64,000 nt of DNA from Rhodospirillaceae bacterium (GTDB lineage Bacteria; Pseudomonadota; Alphaproteobacteria; Rhodospirillales; Rhodospirillaceae): assembly GCA_040219235.1 (NCBI GenBank), contig JAVJSV010000011.1:744001-808000 (forward strand), in the 5' to 3' direction. Made by a program: the position numbers and the translations under genes. The notes under the pieces are model-generated. The model made no database searches. It had not been told where the DNA came from and saw nothing but the letters and a program-made list of their open reading frames with translations. The stretch's first letter is position 1, and each line of letters starts with the position of its first letter. This document shows positions 26,199-34,698 of the stretch, piece by piece.

Positions 26199-26468
26199 GT
26201 AGGAAACCCCTTAATAGTCAAACCACAATGGTGGACACAGTGCGCGTGATACCAGCGCGTCCATTAGGGTTCCCGTTAATGTTTGAGGTCGAATTTATGA
26301 CTGAACAAAGTCATATCCGTTACGGTTTCATGTCGTCGGCCAAAGCCGCAGATTTTGATGACGATAAGGCTGGACGCCGCGGGTGCCCTCTGCCATCACT
26401 GGCCGCAAGACCTTCGCTCTCGCAGATTATTTTCGCTCTCGCAGATCATTAAAGGGTTGTTGCTCACT
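26199..26468. promoter_or_regulatory. Divergent promoter region, TonB receptor / phytase
   Basis: 270 bases between two divergent genes must hold both promoters. It contains a small dyad ATGACT-GAACAA-AGTCAT (26296-26313) and a 19-base tandem repeat near the phytase (listed separately). A PhoB site would make sense for phosphate control, but I found no clear pair of CTGTCAT-like boxes. Confidence 0.55.
26413..26450 (+). repeat. 19-base tandem repeat upstream of phytase
   Basis: Two adjacent copies of TTCGCTCTCGCAGATTATT, differing at one base (T to C at position 16), end 18 bases before the phytase ATG. Their position fits a regulator-binding site, or an mRNA leader element. Confidence 0.65.
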
Positions 26469-27635
26469 ATGTCTAAATGCGTCTCTCCGTTCAGTGCTTC
26501 CCCATTAAGTGCTTTAATTGTTGCGCCGGTTCTGGCGATTACACTTGCCGCCTGCGAGTCAGAAGACGGCCCAGCCCCCATCGCGCCGGATACGGTCAAT
26601 GTCATGCCCAAAGCCGAAACGGTTCCCGTGGCCAGTGGTGACGATGCCGCCGATGACCCGGCCATTTGGGTCAACCCGGTTGAACCGTTGAAAAGTTTGA
26701 TCGTCGGCACCGATAAGAAAAACGGCCTGATGGTCTATGACCTTTCGGGTGCGATCGTGTACCAGAACAGTGACGGCTTCATGAATAACGTCGATCTGCG
26801 CGCGGACTATCCCATCACCATCAACAACGGCGATCCCGCAACCGCCACGCCGACCATCATTGTCGCCGCCACCAACCGCACTGACAAAACCATCGCTGTC
26901 TATAAAATGGACCCTGACTCCGGTGAGTTGAGCAACGTGATGGTCGATCCCATTCCATCGAATTTTGAAGACCCCTATGGCCTGTGCCTGTATCGCAGTG
27001 CCGACACCGGCAAGCTTTATGTTTATGCCAACGACAAAGATGGCGACGTCAGCCAGTGGCAACTGTACGACAATGGCCTGGGTCAAATGCGCGCCACCAT
27101 TCAGCGCAGTTGGGATATTGGCACGCAGCCCGAAGGCTGTGTCGGTGATGACGCCACAGGTGAAATTTTCATGGGCGAAGAAGCGGTCGGCATCTGGCGC
27201 TACGGGGCCGAGCCCGGCGATTCCATGACCGAGCGCGTGTCTGTGGATACCACCGGCCTTGGCACGTCAGGCGGCGGGCGTCTGTCTGCCGATGTGGAAG
27301 GTCTGGCCATTTACGCGCCGCCTGGATCAGATCTAAACACCGGTTATTTGATCGCCTCCAGCCAGGGCAACTTTACTTATGTGGTGTACGACCGTGCTGC
27401 GCCACATGCCTATCGCGGCACGTTTCAAATAGTTGATAACACGGACCTGAAGATCGACGGCGTGCAGGAAACCGATGGTCTGGATGTGGTGTCCGCGCCG
27501 CTGGGGCCGGATTATCCCGCCGGCATGCTGGTGGTGCAGGACGGCTACAACAAAAACCCGGACGGCTCCGACGCCAACCAGAACTTTAAGTATGTCTCCT
27601 GGGCCGATATCGCCGCCGCCTTGAAACTGGAATAA
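26469..27635 (+). CDS. Beta-propeller phytase (3-phytase), lipoprotein
   Basis: A 388-residue enzyme that removes phosphate from phytate. The ATG at 26469 begins a lipoprotein signal with lipobox LAAC (Cys near residue 29); the longer open frame from 26355 has no signal and is rejected. Beta-propeller phytase signatures include DDAADDPAIWVNP, SLIVGTDKKNGLMVYDLSG, NNVDLR, PYGLCLYRS, YVYANDKDGDVSQW, QPEGCVGDDATGEIFMGEEAVGIWRY, ADVEGLAIY and ETDGLDVVS, whose acidic residues bind Ca2+ and phosphate. The lipid anchor would hold it at a membrane facing the periplasm or surface. It is divergent from the TonB receptor, which probably works with it in phosphorus scavenging. Confidence 0.9.
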   Translation: MSKCVSPFSASPLSALIVAPVLAITLAACESEDGPAPIAPDTVNVMPKAETVPVASGDDAADDPAIWVNPVEPLKSLIVGTDKKNGLMVYDLSGAIVYQNSDGFMNNVDLRADYPITINNGDPATATPTIIVAATNRTDKTIAVYKMDPDSGELSNVMVDPIPSNFEDPYGLCLYRSADTGKLYVYANDKDGDVSQWQLYDNGLGQMRATIQRSWDIGTQPEGCVGDDATGEIFMGEEAVGIWRYGAEPGDSMTERVSVDTTGLGTSGGGRLSADVEGLAIYAPPGSDLNTGYLIASSQGNFTYVVYDRAAPHAYRGTFQIVDNTDLKIDGVQETDGLDVVSAPLGPDYPAGMLVVQDGYNKNPDGSDANQNFKYVSWADIAAALKLE

Positions 27636-27697
27636 CCGTTTTCCCAAACGGCAACGAGCAGCGGGCGGCTTTGGCAGGGGGCCTGCGATGAAAGCGC

Positions 27698-28834
27698 TTA
27701 GTCCAAAGTGCGCCGGTAGCGCAGCATGGCGACGGCCCCTGCAACCACTGTAAACGCGAGCATGGCGTATATCTCCTGTTGAACGTCGGCAAAGCCACCC
27801 CCTTTCAACATGACACTGCGGATCACGCGCAGGAAGTGGGTGAGGGGCAGAACTTCCCCGACGGCTTGTGCCCAGTCCGGCATGCCTCGGAAGGGAAACA
27901 TGAAGCCAGACAGCAACAACGACGGCAGAAAAAAGAAGTATGTTAACTGCATGGCCTGCATTTGGGACTTGGCGATGGTCGAAAACGTAAACCCAACGGC
28001 GAGGTTGGCAATGATGAAAATCGTCAAGCCAATGACAAAGGGCGCCGCCCCACCGATAAACGGTACAGCGAACAGATAGTGTCCCGCCAGCAACACCACA
28101 AGGGTTTGAATGATGCCCAGTCCAACATAGGGCGTGATTTTTCCGATCATGACCTCGAACGGCCGCGCGGGCATGGCCATGAGGTTTTCCATGGAGCCTC
28201 GCTCGACTTCGCGAGTCATCGACATCCCCGTAATCATAACCAGAGTCATCGTGATGATGACGCCCAGCAGTCCCGGAACAATATTATACTGCGTAATACC
28301 TTCCGGATTATAGCGCGGGTGGATCACGATTTCGACGGGGGACGGGTGCTGAGCCAGAGAGGCTAACGGCCCCTTTAGGTCATGTCTGAGCGCTTGCGTG
28401 ATGATTGTCTCCGCGCGGTTTAATGCATTCGAGGCCGCAGCTGGGTCACTGGCATCCGCCTCAATCAAAAGCTGCGGCCGGTCACCGCGGACCAGACGTT
28501 CGGTAAACCCAGATGGGATCGTAATCACAAAGGCGACGTCACCGGCGGCCAGCAACGTCGCGCTGACTCTGGGGTCGCTATGATGCGATACCATCTTGAA
28601 GTACCCCGACGTTTCAAGCCCGGTCAGCAGGGTGCGCACAATCGGGCTCTGCTCTTCGCTGATCACCGCTGTCGGCAGGCCTTTCGGATCGGTGTTAATC
28701 GCAAAGCCGAAGAGAATGAGCATAATCAAAGGCACGCCAAGCATCATTGCCGCCGTCAAGCGGTCCCGTCTCATTTGAATGAGCTCTTTGAGGAAAATCG
28801 CGGTCATTCGCGACCAGGTTTCTGCTCCTCTCAT
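27698..28834 (-). CDS. ABC-2 type transporter permease
   Basis: A 378-residue inner-membrane protein with one N-terminal helix (MMLGVPLIMLILFGFAI), a large external domain, and five C-terminal helices, the YbhR/YhhJ layout of ABC-2 exporters. The stretch MTLVMITGMSMTREVERGSMENLMAMPARPFEVMIGKITPY, central here, is a family hallmark. Its ATG overlaps the stop of the ATP-binding subunit in an ATGA arrangement, so the two are translationally coupled. It is the last gene of a tetR-adaptor-ATPase-permease operon and probably exports a toxic compound. The substrate is unknown. Confidence 0.9.
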   Translation of the reverse strand: MRGAETWSRMTAIFLKELIQMRRDRLTAAMMLGVPLIMLILFGFAINTDPKGLPTAVISEEQSPIVRTLLTGLETSGYFKMVSHHSDPRVSATLLAAGDVAFVITIPSGFTERLVRGDRPQLLIEADASDPAAASNALNRAETIITQALRHDLKGPLASLAQHPSPVEIVIHPRYNPEGITQYNIVPGLLGVIITMTLVMITGMSMTREVERGSMENLMAMPARPFEVMIGKITPYVGLGIIQTLVVLLAGHYLFAVPFIGGAAPFVIGLTIFIIANLAVGFTFSTIAKSQMQAMQLTYFFFLPSLLLSGFMFPFRGMPDWAQAVGEVLPLTHFLRVIRSVMLKGGGFADVQQEIYAMLAFTVVAGAVAMLRYRRTLD

Positions 28835-29763
28835 CAGGCGTGGCTCCTGACGTCGGCGCCCGCTTGCGTCATGAGTTCAATGAAAACGTCTTCGAGCTTT
28901 GGCCGCACCGGCTCCCAAACCAAACCAGGGTCGCCGACAGTGGCGGTGGCTTTGTCCAGCAACGCCCGGTCGGTTCCACTGACGTGCAAGGCGGATTCCA
29001 TATAAGCGGCATGGGCGACGCCAGGCTGTTTGAGCATCGCATCGGTCAATTCACGCGCGCCGTCGCTGGCGCAACGGAGTGTCACCAAGCCCGACCGTTC
29101 AATAATGGCGTCGACCCGACCCTGGATCAGGATCTTACCGTTGGCCAGATAGACAATGCGGTCGCAACGTTCAGCTTCATCCATGTAGTGCGTAGAGACC
29201 AGAACAGTGACGCCCGCGTTGGAGAGGTGGTGAATCTCATCCCAGAATTCTCGTCGCGCTTTCGGGTCGACACCCGCGGTTGGTTCATCCAGTAACAACA
29301 GTTGAGGGTGATGCATGGTCACAGCGGCCAAGGCCAGGCGTTGTTTCCAGCCACCGGACAACTCACCGGCCAATTGCGTTTGTCGCTTGGTCAGCCCAAG
29401 GGTTTCGATGGTTTCATCGACCTGCGTTTTGAGGTGCGGCAGATGATAAAGCCGCGCGACAAATTCCAAATTCTCGCGGATTGTTAAGTCCGTCCAGAAC
29501 GAGAATTTTTGGGTCATGTACCCGGTCATCCGCCGGATCAAAGGGGCGTCTTTCAGGATATCCAATCCCAGGCACTGCCCAGTGCCGCTGCTTGGTTTTA
29601 ACAGACCACAAATCATCCGAATTGTAGTGGTCTTGCCTGACCCGTTGGGGCCAAGAAATCCCCACACCTGTCCTTTGGGCATCTGGAGATCGACCCCATC
29701 CACGGCGGTCTTTGTCCCGAAGTGCTTGACGAGTCCATGAACATCAATTGCGGTTTCGGTCAT
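28834..29763 (-). CDS. ABC transporter ATP-binding protein
   Basis: A 309-residue ATPase subunit. Walker A is GPNGSGKTTTIRM (about residues 40-52), the signature ELSGGWKQRLALA, Walker B LLLLDEPTAGVDP and the switch VLVSTHYMDEAERCD. The C-terminal extension resembles the regulatory tail of drug/ABC-2 ATPases. The ATG at 29763 is preferred over a TTG at 29793, because the TTG start would overlap the adaptor gene and give an unusual N terminus. It pairs with the ABC-2 permease encoded immediately downstream. Confidence 0.92.
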   Translation of the reverse strand: MTETAIDVHGLVKHFGTKTAVDGVDLQMPKGQVWGFLGPNGSGKTTTIRMICGLLKPSSGTGQCLGLDILKDAPLIRRMTGYMTQKFSFWTDLTIRENLEFVARLYHLPHLKTQVDETIETLGLTKRQTQLAGELSGGWKQRLALAAVTMHHPQLLLLDEPTAGVDPKARREFWDEIHHLSNAGVTVLVSTHYMDEAERCDRIVYLANGKILIQGRVDAIIERSGLVTLRCASDGARELTDAMLKQPGVAHAAYMESALHVSGTDRALLDKATATVGDPGLVWEPVRPKLEDVFIELMTQAGADVRSHA

Positions 29764-29773
29764 GGTGACTGGA

Positions 29774-30739
29774 TCATGGCAGATGCACGTCAACGGGCTG
29801 TCCGGGGCGCAGGGTAACTCGGCTATCGAAGGTGCCTTCGACCAGGAACATTAGTTTCTCGCGCACGCCGACGCTGTAAATGACAGGCGGTGTAAATTCA
29901 GCTTCTGTGGCGATGAAACGAATGTGCGCTGTGACCCTGTTCGGCAGGCCATCACTTGAAACCTCAATCATCTGACCCGGTGCCACCAAGTTTAAGTCTG
30001 CCTGTGGTACAAAAAAGCGCAGCTTGAGACCGTCTGGGGGCAAGAGTGCCACAACCGGTGCCCCCGATGTCACGTATTCGCCAGGGCGATGAAAGATCTC
30101 TTCGACGCGTCCGGCAACACCCGCTGTAACACTGCGTTGAGACAGGCGCCACTCCGCCTGGGTCATGGCCGCCGCCGCCGCCTCCCGTGCTGCAATGGCG
30201 GCGTCCCGTGCCGCGTCCCGTCCGGCGAGGCGTGCAACATCAATGTTCTGTTTTAGGGATTGCACCCGCGCTTGTGCTTTTTCCTCGTCCGCGACGACCT
30301 GGTCTCTCCGGGAGAGGGGGGCCACACCTTGTTCAGCCAACTGCGTCCAACGTTTGCGTTCCGCACGTGCCAAGGTCAGGCTTGCCTGGGCCTCTTGCAA
30401 TTCAGACCTGAGGACCTCCAGTTCCGCGTCCCGGGCGCCCGTTTCCAAGTCACGTTCCAGGGCCGCCGCTTGGTCGTAGCGGCTTTTTGCTTCCGCCAGG
30501 GCTGCGACTTCTAAACCCTGTTCAAGCGTGAACATGATACGCCCCTGTTCAACGTCTTCTCCTTCGCGGAGGTCATTGTCTTCCAGCCACCCAGCCGCGG
30601 GAGCAGAGACATAAATATAATCGGCTTCAACATAGCCAGTGTACGAACCGCTCACGTCCTGTGAATCACAGGCGCTCAGGAGACTTAGAACGACGATTGC
30701 AACAGTCGCGAGCGGTAGTGACTTAAGAAGCGGCGTCAT
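29774..30739 (-). CDS. HlyD-family efflux adaptor, lipoprotein-like
   Basis: A 321-residue periplasmic adaptor. The ATG at 30739 has an AGGAGG site six bases upstream and begins a lipoprotein-like signal (VVLSLLSAC, lipobox Cys near residue 24). The lipoyl half-motifs flank a long Ala/Glu/Arg-rich coiled coil (about residues 70-190), followed by the barrel segment GRVEEIFHRPGEYVTSGAPVVALLPP. This YhiI/EmrA-like layout joins an inner-membrane ABC exporter to an outer-membrane channel, which is not encoded nearby. The start overlaps the end of tetR by 17 bases. Confidence 0.88.
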   Translation of the reverse strand: MTPLLKSLPLATVAIVVLSLLSACDSQDVSGSYTGYVEADYIYVSAPAAGWLEDNDLREGEDVEQGRIMFTLEQGLEVAALAEAKSRYDQAAALERDLETGARDAELEVLRSELQEAQASLTLARAERKRWTQLAEQGVAPLSRRDQVVADEEKAQARVQSLKQNIDVARLAGRDAARDAAIAAREAAAAAMTQAEWRLSQRSVTAGVAGRVEEIFHRPGEYVTSGAPVVALLPPDGLKLRFFVPQADLNLVAPGQMIEVSSDGLPNRVTAHIRFIATEAEFTPPVIYSVGVREKLMFLVEGTFDSRVTLRPGQPVDVHLP

Positions 30740-31388
30740 GGTGGTCCTCCTGATGTTGAGAGGGCTGTGTCTCATGGCGGGGAGCCAACGCGCGTATCAC
30801 GTGGGCACCGTGCAAGGCGAACAGGGCGTTCAGATCCATATGGTCCTCCGGTTTTTTCTCAAACAGGATGTGCCACAACATCGAAAACACCAGAGGGGCG
30901 ATAAACAGGCGGGCTGTTAAATCAGAGTCCTCAAAGGCGAAATCGCCCTCCCGTCGACCACGTTCCAATAGTCCGGCAATCAGCGCAAGGCCGCGATCAA
31001 TAACAGCCTCTTTGTAAGTCGTTGCGACTTCAGGAAATCGGTTGCCATCCGCGATCATGACTTTGACAACGCGGGGCAGCATCGACTGCCGAATCATTTC
31101 AGGCGCAAATTTCAGGAGGCCTTCAATGGCCATGCGCGCAGAAGGCGCAGACGTGGTCAGTCCCTCCATGTACTCAAGTTTGGGGACGGCGATTGTGTCC
31201 ACCAGACCTTTAAACATCGCCTCTTTGGACTCGAAATAGAGGTACAAGGTGCCCTTCGAAAAACCCGCGCGTTTTGCGATGTCATCGACTCTGGCAGCGG
31301 CAAAGCCTTTGTCGAAAAACTCGTCCATAGCGGCGTTCAGAAAGGCCGCCCGGCGTTGATCTTTTGCTTCTTCGGTGCGAGCCCGCAT
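30723..31388 (-). CDS. TetR/AcrR family transcriptional regulator
   Basis: A 221-residue repressor-type regulator. The N-terminal helix-turn-helix is RVDDIAKRAGFSKGTLYLYFESKEAMF (about residues 33-59), a very typical TetR motif; the C-terminal domain (from about 75) would bind an inducer. It is the first gene of the efflux operon and overlaps the adaptor by 17 bases, so it probably represses its own operon. A 48-bp near-perfect palindrome covers the promoter and ribosome site right before the ATG and is the obvious operator. Confidence 0.92.
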   Translation of the reverse strand: MRARTEEAKDQRRAAFLNAAMDEFFDKGFAAARVDDIAKRAGFSKGTLYLYFESKEAMFKGLVDTIAVPKLEYMEGLTTSAPSARMAIEGLLKFAPEMIRQSMLPRVVKVMIADGNRFPEVATTYKEAVIDRGLALIAGLLERGRREGDFAFEDSDLTARLFIAPLVFSMLWHILFEKKPEDHMDLNALFALHGAHVIRALAPRHETQPSQHQEDHHDAAS

Positions 31389-31435
31389 ACCAACCCCTTA
31401 TATAACTGACCAGTCAGTTATATAAGGGGTTGGTA
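31388..31435. promoter_or_regulatory. 48-bp palindrome: likely TetR operator and mRNA hairpin
   Basis: Two perfectly complementary 23-base arms (31388-31410 and 31413-31435) are separated by CA. The core reads ACTGAC-CA-GTCAGT, a common type of TetR-family operator half-site. The distal left arm holds the AAGGGG ribosome site of tetR and touches its start codon, so the same element could also hide the ribosome site in mRNA. Confidence 0.8.
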
Positions 31436-31821
31436 CAAATAGGCAAGACGCGGTGTCATTACGCTTTCCATAAGTCAGCGAAAGAGGTCGCTAGATTGAA
31501 TGCGCCAAGCCACGAAACAATGTTGTGCATGGGCTGGTTTCAAGGTCTGAGCTACCAGTTCAGGCATTTGGTAATGATACAGCGGCCCTCACCAGCGCGG
31601 GACCGCTTACTTTTTTTGGGTTTGGCAGTGACCTCATGCCGTGGGGCTGAAGCTGAAGGTCGACAAAACTAAGCGGGAATATCCAGTCAATGATTAGAAT
31701 AAGTTCCCAACAACTTTCTCATGATGGTCTTCAACGCAAAACTGTATTCTCATTCACCCTAGGTGGAGGCAGCATTAAAGCTTCGTAAGCTCACATTAGA
31801 GATTAGGTATATACTGATAAA
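31436..31821. other. Non-coding stretch between tetR and MFS gene
   Basis: About 390 bases without a supported gene. It contains a hairpin (AGCGGCCC with GGGACCGCT, 31581-31609) followed by seven T residues that looks like an orphan plus-strand terminator, and a 23-base segment (31525-31547) that recurs with two changes at 33177 on the other side of the MFS gene. The part nearest 31821 is AT-rich and is the likely MFS promoter. Confidence 0.5.
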
Positions 31822-33075
31822 ATGACGGCCTCCCTCGCGCCTATCGCGGCCCTGCTTCTGAGCGTCGCCTTTCTTCTTACGGGCAATGGTCTTCTCGGTA
31901 CGCTATTGCCCATTCGCGCTAGTATTGAAATGTTCTCAACTCTAGAAATCGGCATTCTGGGCTCGTCGTACTATCTCGGCTTCGCCGCTGGGTGTATTTT
32001 TGGTCCACGCTTGGTGCACCGGGTCGGTCATATTCGGGCGTTCACGGCGATGGTCGCAATCGTCTCGGCTGCGGCGCTTGTCCACGCCATGGTTTCTAAT
32101 CCTCTTATATGGTGGTTGCTCAGAGCTGCAACCGGGTTCTGTTTCGCAGCGCTGTTCGTGATCATCGAGAGTTGGTTAAATGAGCGCTCAACGAACACGA
32201 CGCGCGGCACCATTTTTTCCATTTACACCATTATCAATCTGTCAGTGATCACGCTGGGACAATTGATGATCATCCTCTACGATCCTGCCACGTTCTCGCT
32301 CTTTGCGATTGCGTCCATTCTTGTTTCCATTGCGGCCGTGCCGGTTGCGATGAGTGTGGCGCAAGCCCCTAACCAGATTGAGAGCACCAAAATCCGCATT
32401 CCGCACTTATTCAAATTATCGCCTGTCGGTTTTTGTGGGTGTTTGGTGGTGGGACTGGCTAACGGCTCTTTCTGGGCGCTTGGTCCGATCTTTGCTCAGC
32501 AAAGCGGTATGCGTATTTCAGATATCGCCATTTTCATGAGTGTAACGGTTATTGCTGGTGCACTCAGCCAATGGCCGCTTGGCCGAATGTCAGACACGTA
32601 CGACCGCCGCACGGTCATACTTGGGGTCTGTCTGGGGGGTGTTCTATCTGGGATTTTTATGATTCTATTCGGCCAAACCTGGGAGAGCGGAATACTCGTA
32701 TTCTCATTTTTCTTCGGTGCCTTTGCCTTGCCCCTCTATGCGATCTCAGTCGCCCATACGAATGACTTTGCGGCGCCGGAAGATTACGTGGAGGTGGGCA
32801 GCGGTCTTCTCCTCGCCTACGCTGTCGGCGCGGTGATTGGACCCTTCGTTGCCTCCGGTTTTATGACCTACGCGGGGCCGAACGGGCTGTTCGGCTTCAC
32901 GGTGCTTGTTCACGCGGCCCTGGCAGTCTTCACCGTTTACAGTTTGCGAATGCACGCACGGCCCCCAGAAGACGCGCGCGCCACGTTTAACGAATCGCTG
33001 CTGATTGCGAACACAACGTCGGCCATCAATCCTGCATCTGAACAATCAAGCACGCCAGAAACTTCACGGTCATGA
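31822..33075 (+). CDS. MFS transporter, YcaD-like
   Basis: A 417-residue inner-membrane carrier with about 12 helices. It starts with a helix at residues 5-30 (LLLSVAFLLTGNGLLGTLLPI), and shows GILGSSYYLGFAAGCIFGPRLVHRVGHIRAF (motif A position), FVIIESWLNERS, and a mid-protein LGRMSDTYDRRTVI. The WLNE segment and the ending pattern fit the YcaD-like group of MFS carriers, whose substrates are mostly unknown. The C-terminal tail is hydrophilic. It stands alone between two non-coding gaps. I cannot assign a substrate. Confidence 0.85.
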   Translation: MTASLAPIAALLLSVAFLLTGNGLLGTLLPIRASIEMFSTLEIGILGSSYYLGFAAGCIFGPRLVHRVGHIRAFTAMVAIVSAAALVHAMVSNPLIWWLLRAATGFCFAALFVIIESWLNERSTNTTRGTIFSIYTIINLSVITLGQLMIILYDPATFSLFAIASILVSIAAVPVAMSVAQAPNQIESTKIRIPHLFKLSPVGFCGCLVVGLANGSFWALGPIFAQQSGMRISDIAIFMSVTVIAGALSQWPLGRMSDTYDRRTVILGVCLGGVLSGIFMILFGQTWESGILVFSFFFGAFALPLYAISVAHTNDFAAPEDYVEVGSGLLLAYAVGAVIGPFVASGFMTYAGPNGLFGFTVLVHAALAVFTVYSLRMHARPPEDARATFNESLLIANTTSAINPASEQSSTPETSRS

Positions 33076-33417
33076 TGTATCGTCTGATGCATCACCTCTA
33101 CCCCCACGAAATAATATTATACATGGGCTCGTTTCGATCTCCCTTAAGTCCTTGATTTCATTCAATACAGGCGGGCGTGCATGGGCTCGTTCCAAGGTCG
33201 GGGCGGGGATGGTTTTTTTGACCCGCCAATAACAGCTGTTTTCAGTGCCTTGTGTTGTCCTGGGTCTTCACTCCAGGTTCGCCCCCAACATCGTCCATTG
33301 ATCCAAAGCAATTCGCTTTTCGTAAAGTTGTTATATGAGTATGATGTTTGTTCTAATGGTCGCATTTACACGCACCTTGACGTGCGGCGGCTCTAAGATA
33401 CGGGGAGGACTTGTCTC
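33076..33417. other. Non-coding stretch between MFS gene and Rieske oxygenase gene
   Basis: 342 bases without a convincing gene. Short open frames exist on both strands but lack ribosome sites and family features. It holds two copies of a CATGGGCTCGTT(T/C)C segment (about 33122 and 33180), the second being part of a 23-base repeat also seen at 31525. The last 40 bases contain the Rieske gene's GGGGAGG ribosome site. Confidence 0.5.
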
Positions 33418-34563
33418 ATGTTGATGAACAACTGGTATGTCGCAGCCACCAGCGAAGATGTCACCGATACGCCCTACCGCAGCCGTATGCTGGGCGTTGA
33501 TTTCGTGTTGTACCGTGATGAGACCGGCAAGCTGTATTGTATGTCTGATGTCTGCTGCCATCGTGGCGCGGCGCTGCATCGCGGCCAGGTCAAAGACGGC
33601 TGTATCGCCTGTCCCTATCACGGCTGGGAATTCAATGGCGAGGGCACCTGCGTTAAAATTCCGGCCATGGAGGGGGACATCACCATCCCCAAGCGCGCTC
33701 GCATTGATGCCTATGCCGTCGAAGAACGCCTCGGCCTGATCTGGGTGTTTGTTGGCGATCAGGCCGAAGCTGACCGCCCTGAGATTCCCGATTGGTTTCA
33801 GCCGTATCTGGACAATCCAGAGTGGCGGGTGCTGCGCTACAACTACGAATGGACCGATTGCAACTGGGAACGTCTGTGCGAGAATTCTCTGGATACCTCG
33901 CATCCGTCCTTTGTGCACAAACGCTTCGGCAATCGGATTGCCCCGAAGGCCACCATTGTGCCCATCGAGCCGACGGAATACGGCGCTAAAGTGACCCGCG
34001 TGCGGGCCGCCCCCGCCGCCAGTCAGAAGCGCGGCGCGATTGCCGATCTGCTGCCCAAGGATCGCAAAACCACCAAGGTCACCGTTGAGTGGAGCATGAT
34101 CGCCCTGGTGGAAATGCTCTACCAGGAGATGACCACCGAAATCACACAGGTGTTGTTTTCGGCGCGCACGCCGGTCGATGAGCACACCGTCATGTCCTAC
34201 GGCTTTCAGGCCCGCAACTTCCTGATGGAGCCAGAGCACGACGCCGATCGCCTTGAGGGGCTGTATGAGGCCGTCGCCGAGGACCACGACATCGTCAAGC
34301 ACCTCAAGCCTCAGCATACCGTGACGTCGAATGCGCGCGAAATGCTGGTCGAGTCCGATGGCATGGAATTGGCGTTTCGCAATATGGTCGCCAAGTGGCG
34401 CGATATGGGCCGCTATATTGATGGCGAGACCTTAGCGCGCGACAGCAAACGCGAAGTGTTTGTGGTGCCGTCCTACGCCCGGGCCGCTGATCCCAAGGGC
34501 TGGGTCCACCAGACCGTGCCGATGCTCTCGGGCAAGAAGGCTGTGTCAGAAGCCGCTGAATAG
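33418..34563 (+). CDS. Rieske-type aromatic ring-hydroxylating oxygenase, alpha subunit
   Basis: A 381-residue non-haem iron oxygenase. The Rieske [2Fe-2S] ligands are C46-x-H48 and C65-x-x-H68 (CPYHGWEF), and the catalytic iron site is D-T-S-H162-x4-H167 inside ENSLDTSHPSFVH. This single-component size and the NWYVAA start resemble the vanillate O-demethylase/PaO-like group, which demethylate or hydroxylate aromatic or cyclic compounds using a separate reductase. No reductase gene is adjacent. A GGGGAGG site lies eight bases before the ATG. The substrate is unknown. Confidence 0.9.
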   Translation: MLMNNWYVAATSEDVTDTPYRSRMLGVDFVLYRDETGKLYCMSDVCCHRGAALHRGQVKDGCIACPYHGWEFNGEGTCVKIPAMEGDITIPKRARIDAYAVEERLGLIWVFVGDQAEADRPEIPDWFQPYLDNPEWRVLRYNYEWTDCNWERLCENSLDTSHPSFVHKRFGNRIAPKATIVPIEPTEYGAKVTRVRAAPAASQKRGAIADLLPKDRKTTKVTVEWSMIALVEMLYQEMTTEITQVLFSARTPVDEHTVMSYGFQARNFLMEPEHDADRLEGLYEAVAEDHDIVKHLKPQHTVTSNAREMLVESDGMELAFRNMVAKWRDMGRYIDGETLARDSKREVFVVPSYARAADPKGWVHQTVPMLSGKKAVSEAAE

Positions 34564-34698
34564 TGGGGTTTCTCGATTCTAGCGTAATCCAACCTGCGGC
34601 GGGTCAGTTAATTGTTGGGCATTTATCTGTTTTCAAGCGTGACTCCCTGGAAACCAGCGTGATTTAATCTTCTCAGTGTTGAGGGAGGATATCGGATC

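Noticed and set aside
26296-26345. Possible Pho box upstream of the TonB receptor
   Set aside because: A GTCAT-like and a TTTCAT-like segment occur, but the spacing and full box pattern do not fit.
31430-31672. Open frame of 80 codons between tetR and MFS
   Set aside because: No ribosome site or protein-like features; it covers the operator palindrome and a hairpin.
33162-33396. Short open frames on both strands before the Rieske gene
   Set aside because: Neither has a ribosome site and they overlap each other; no recognisable motif.
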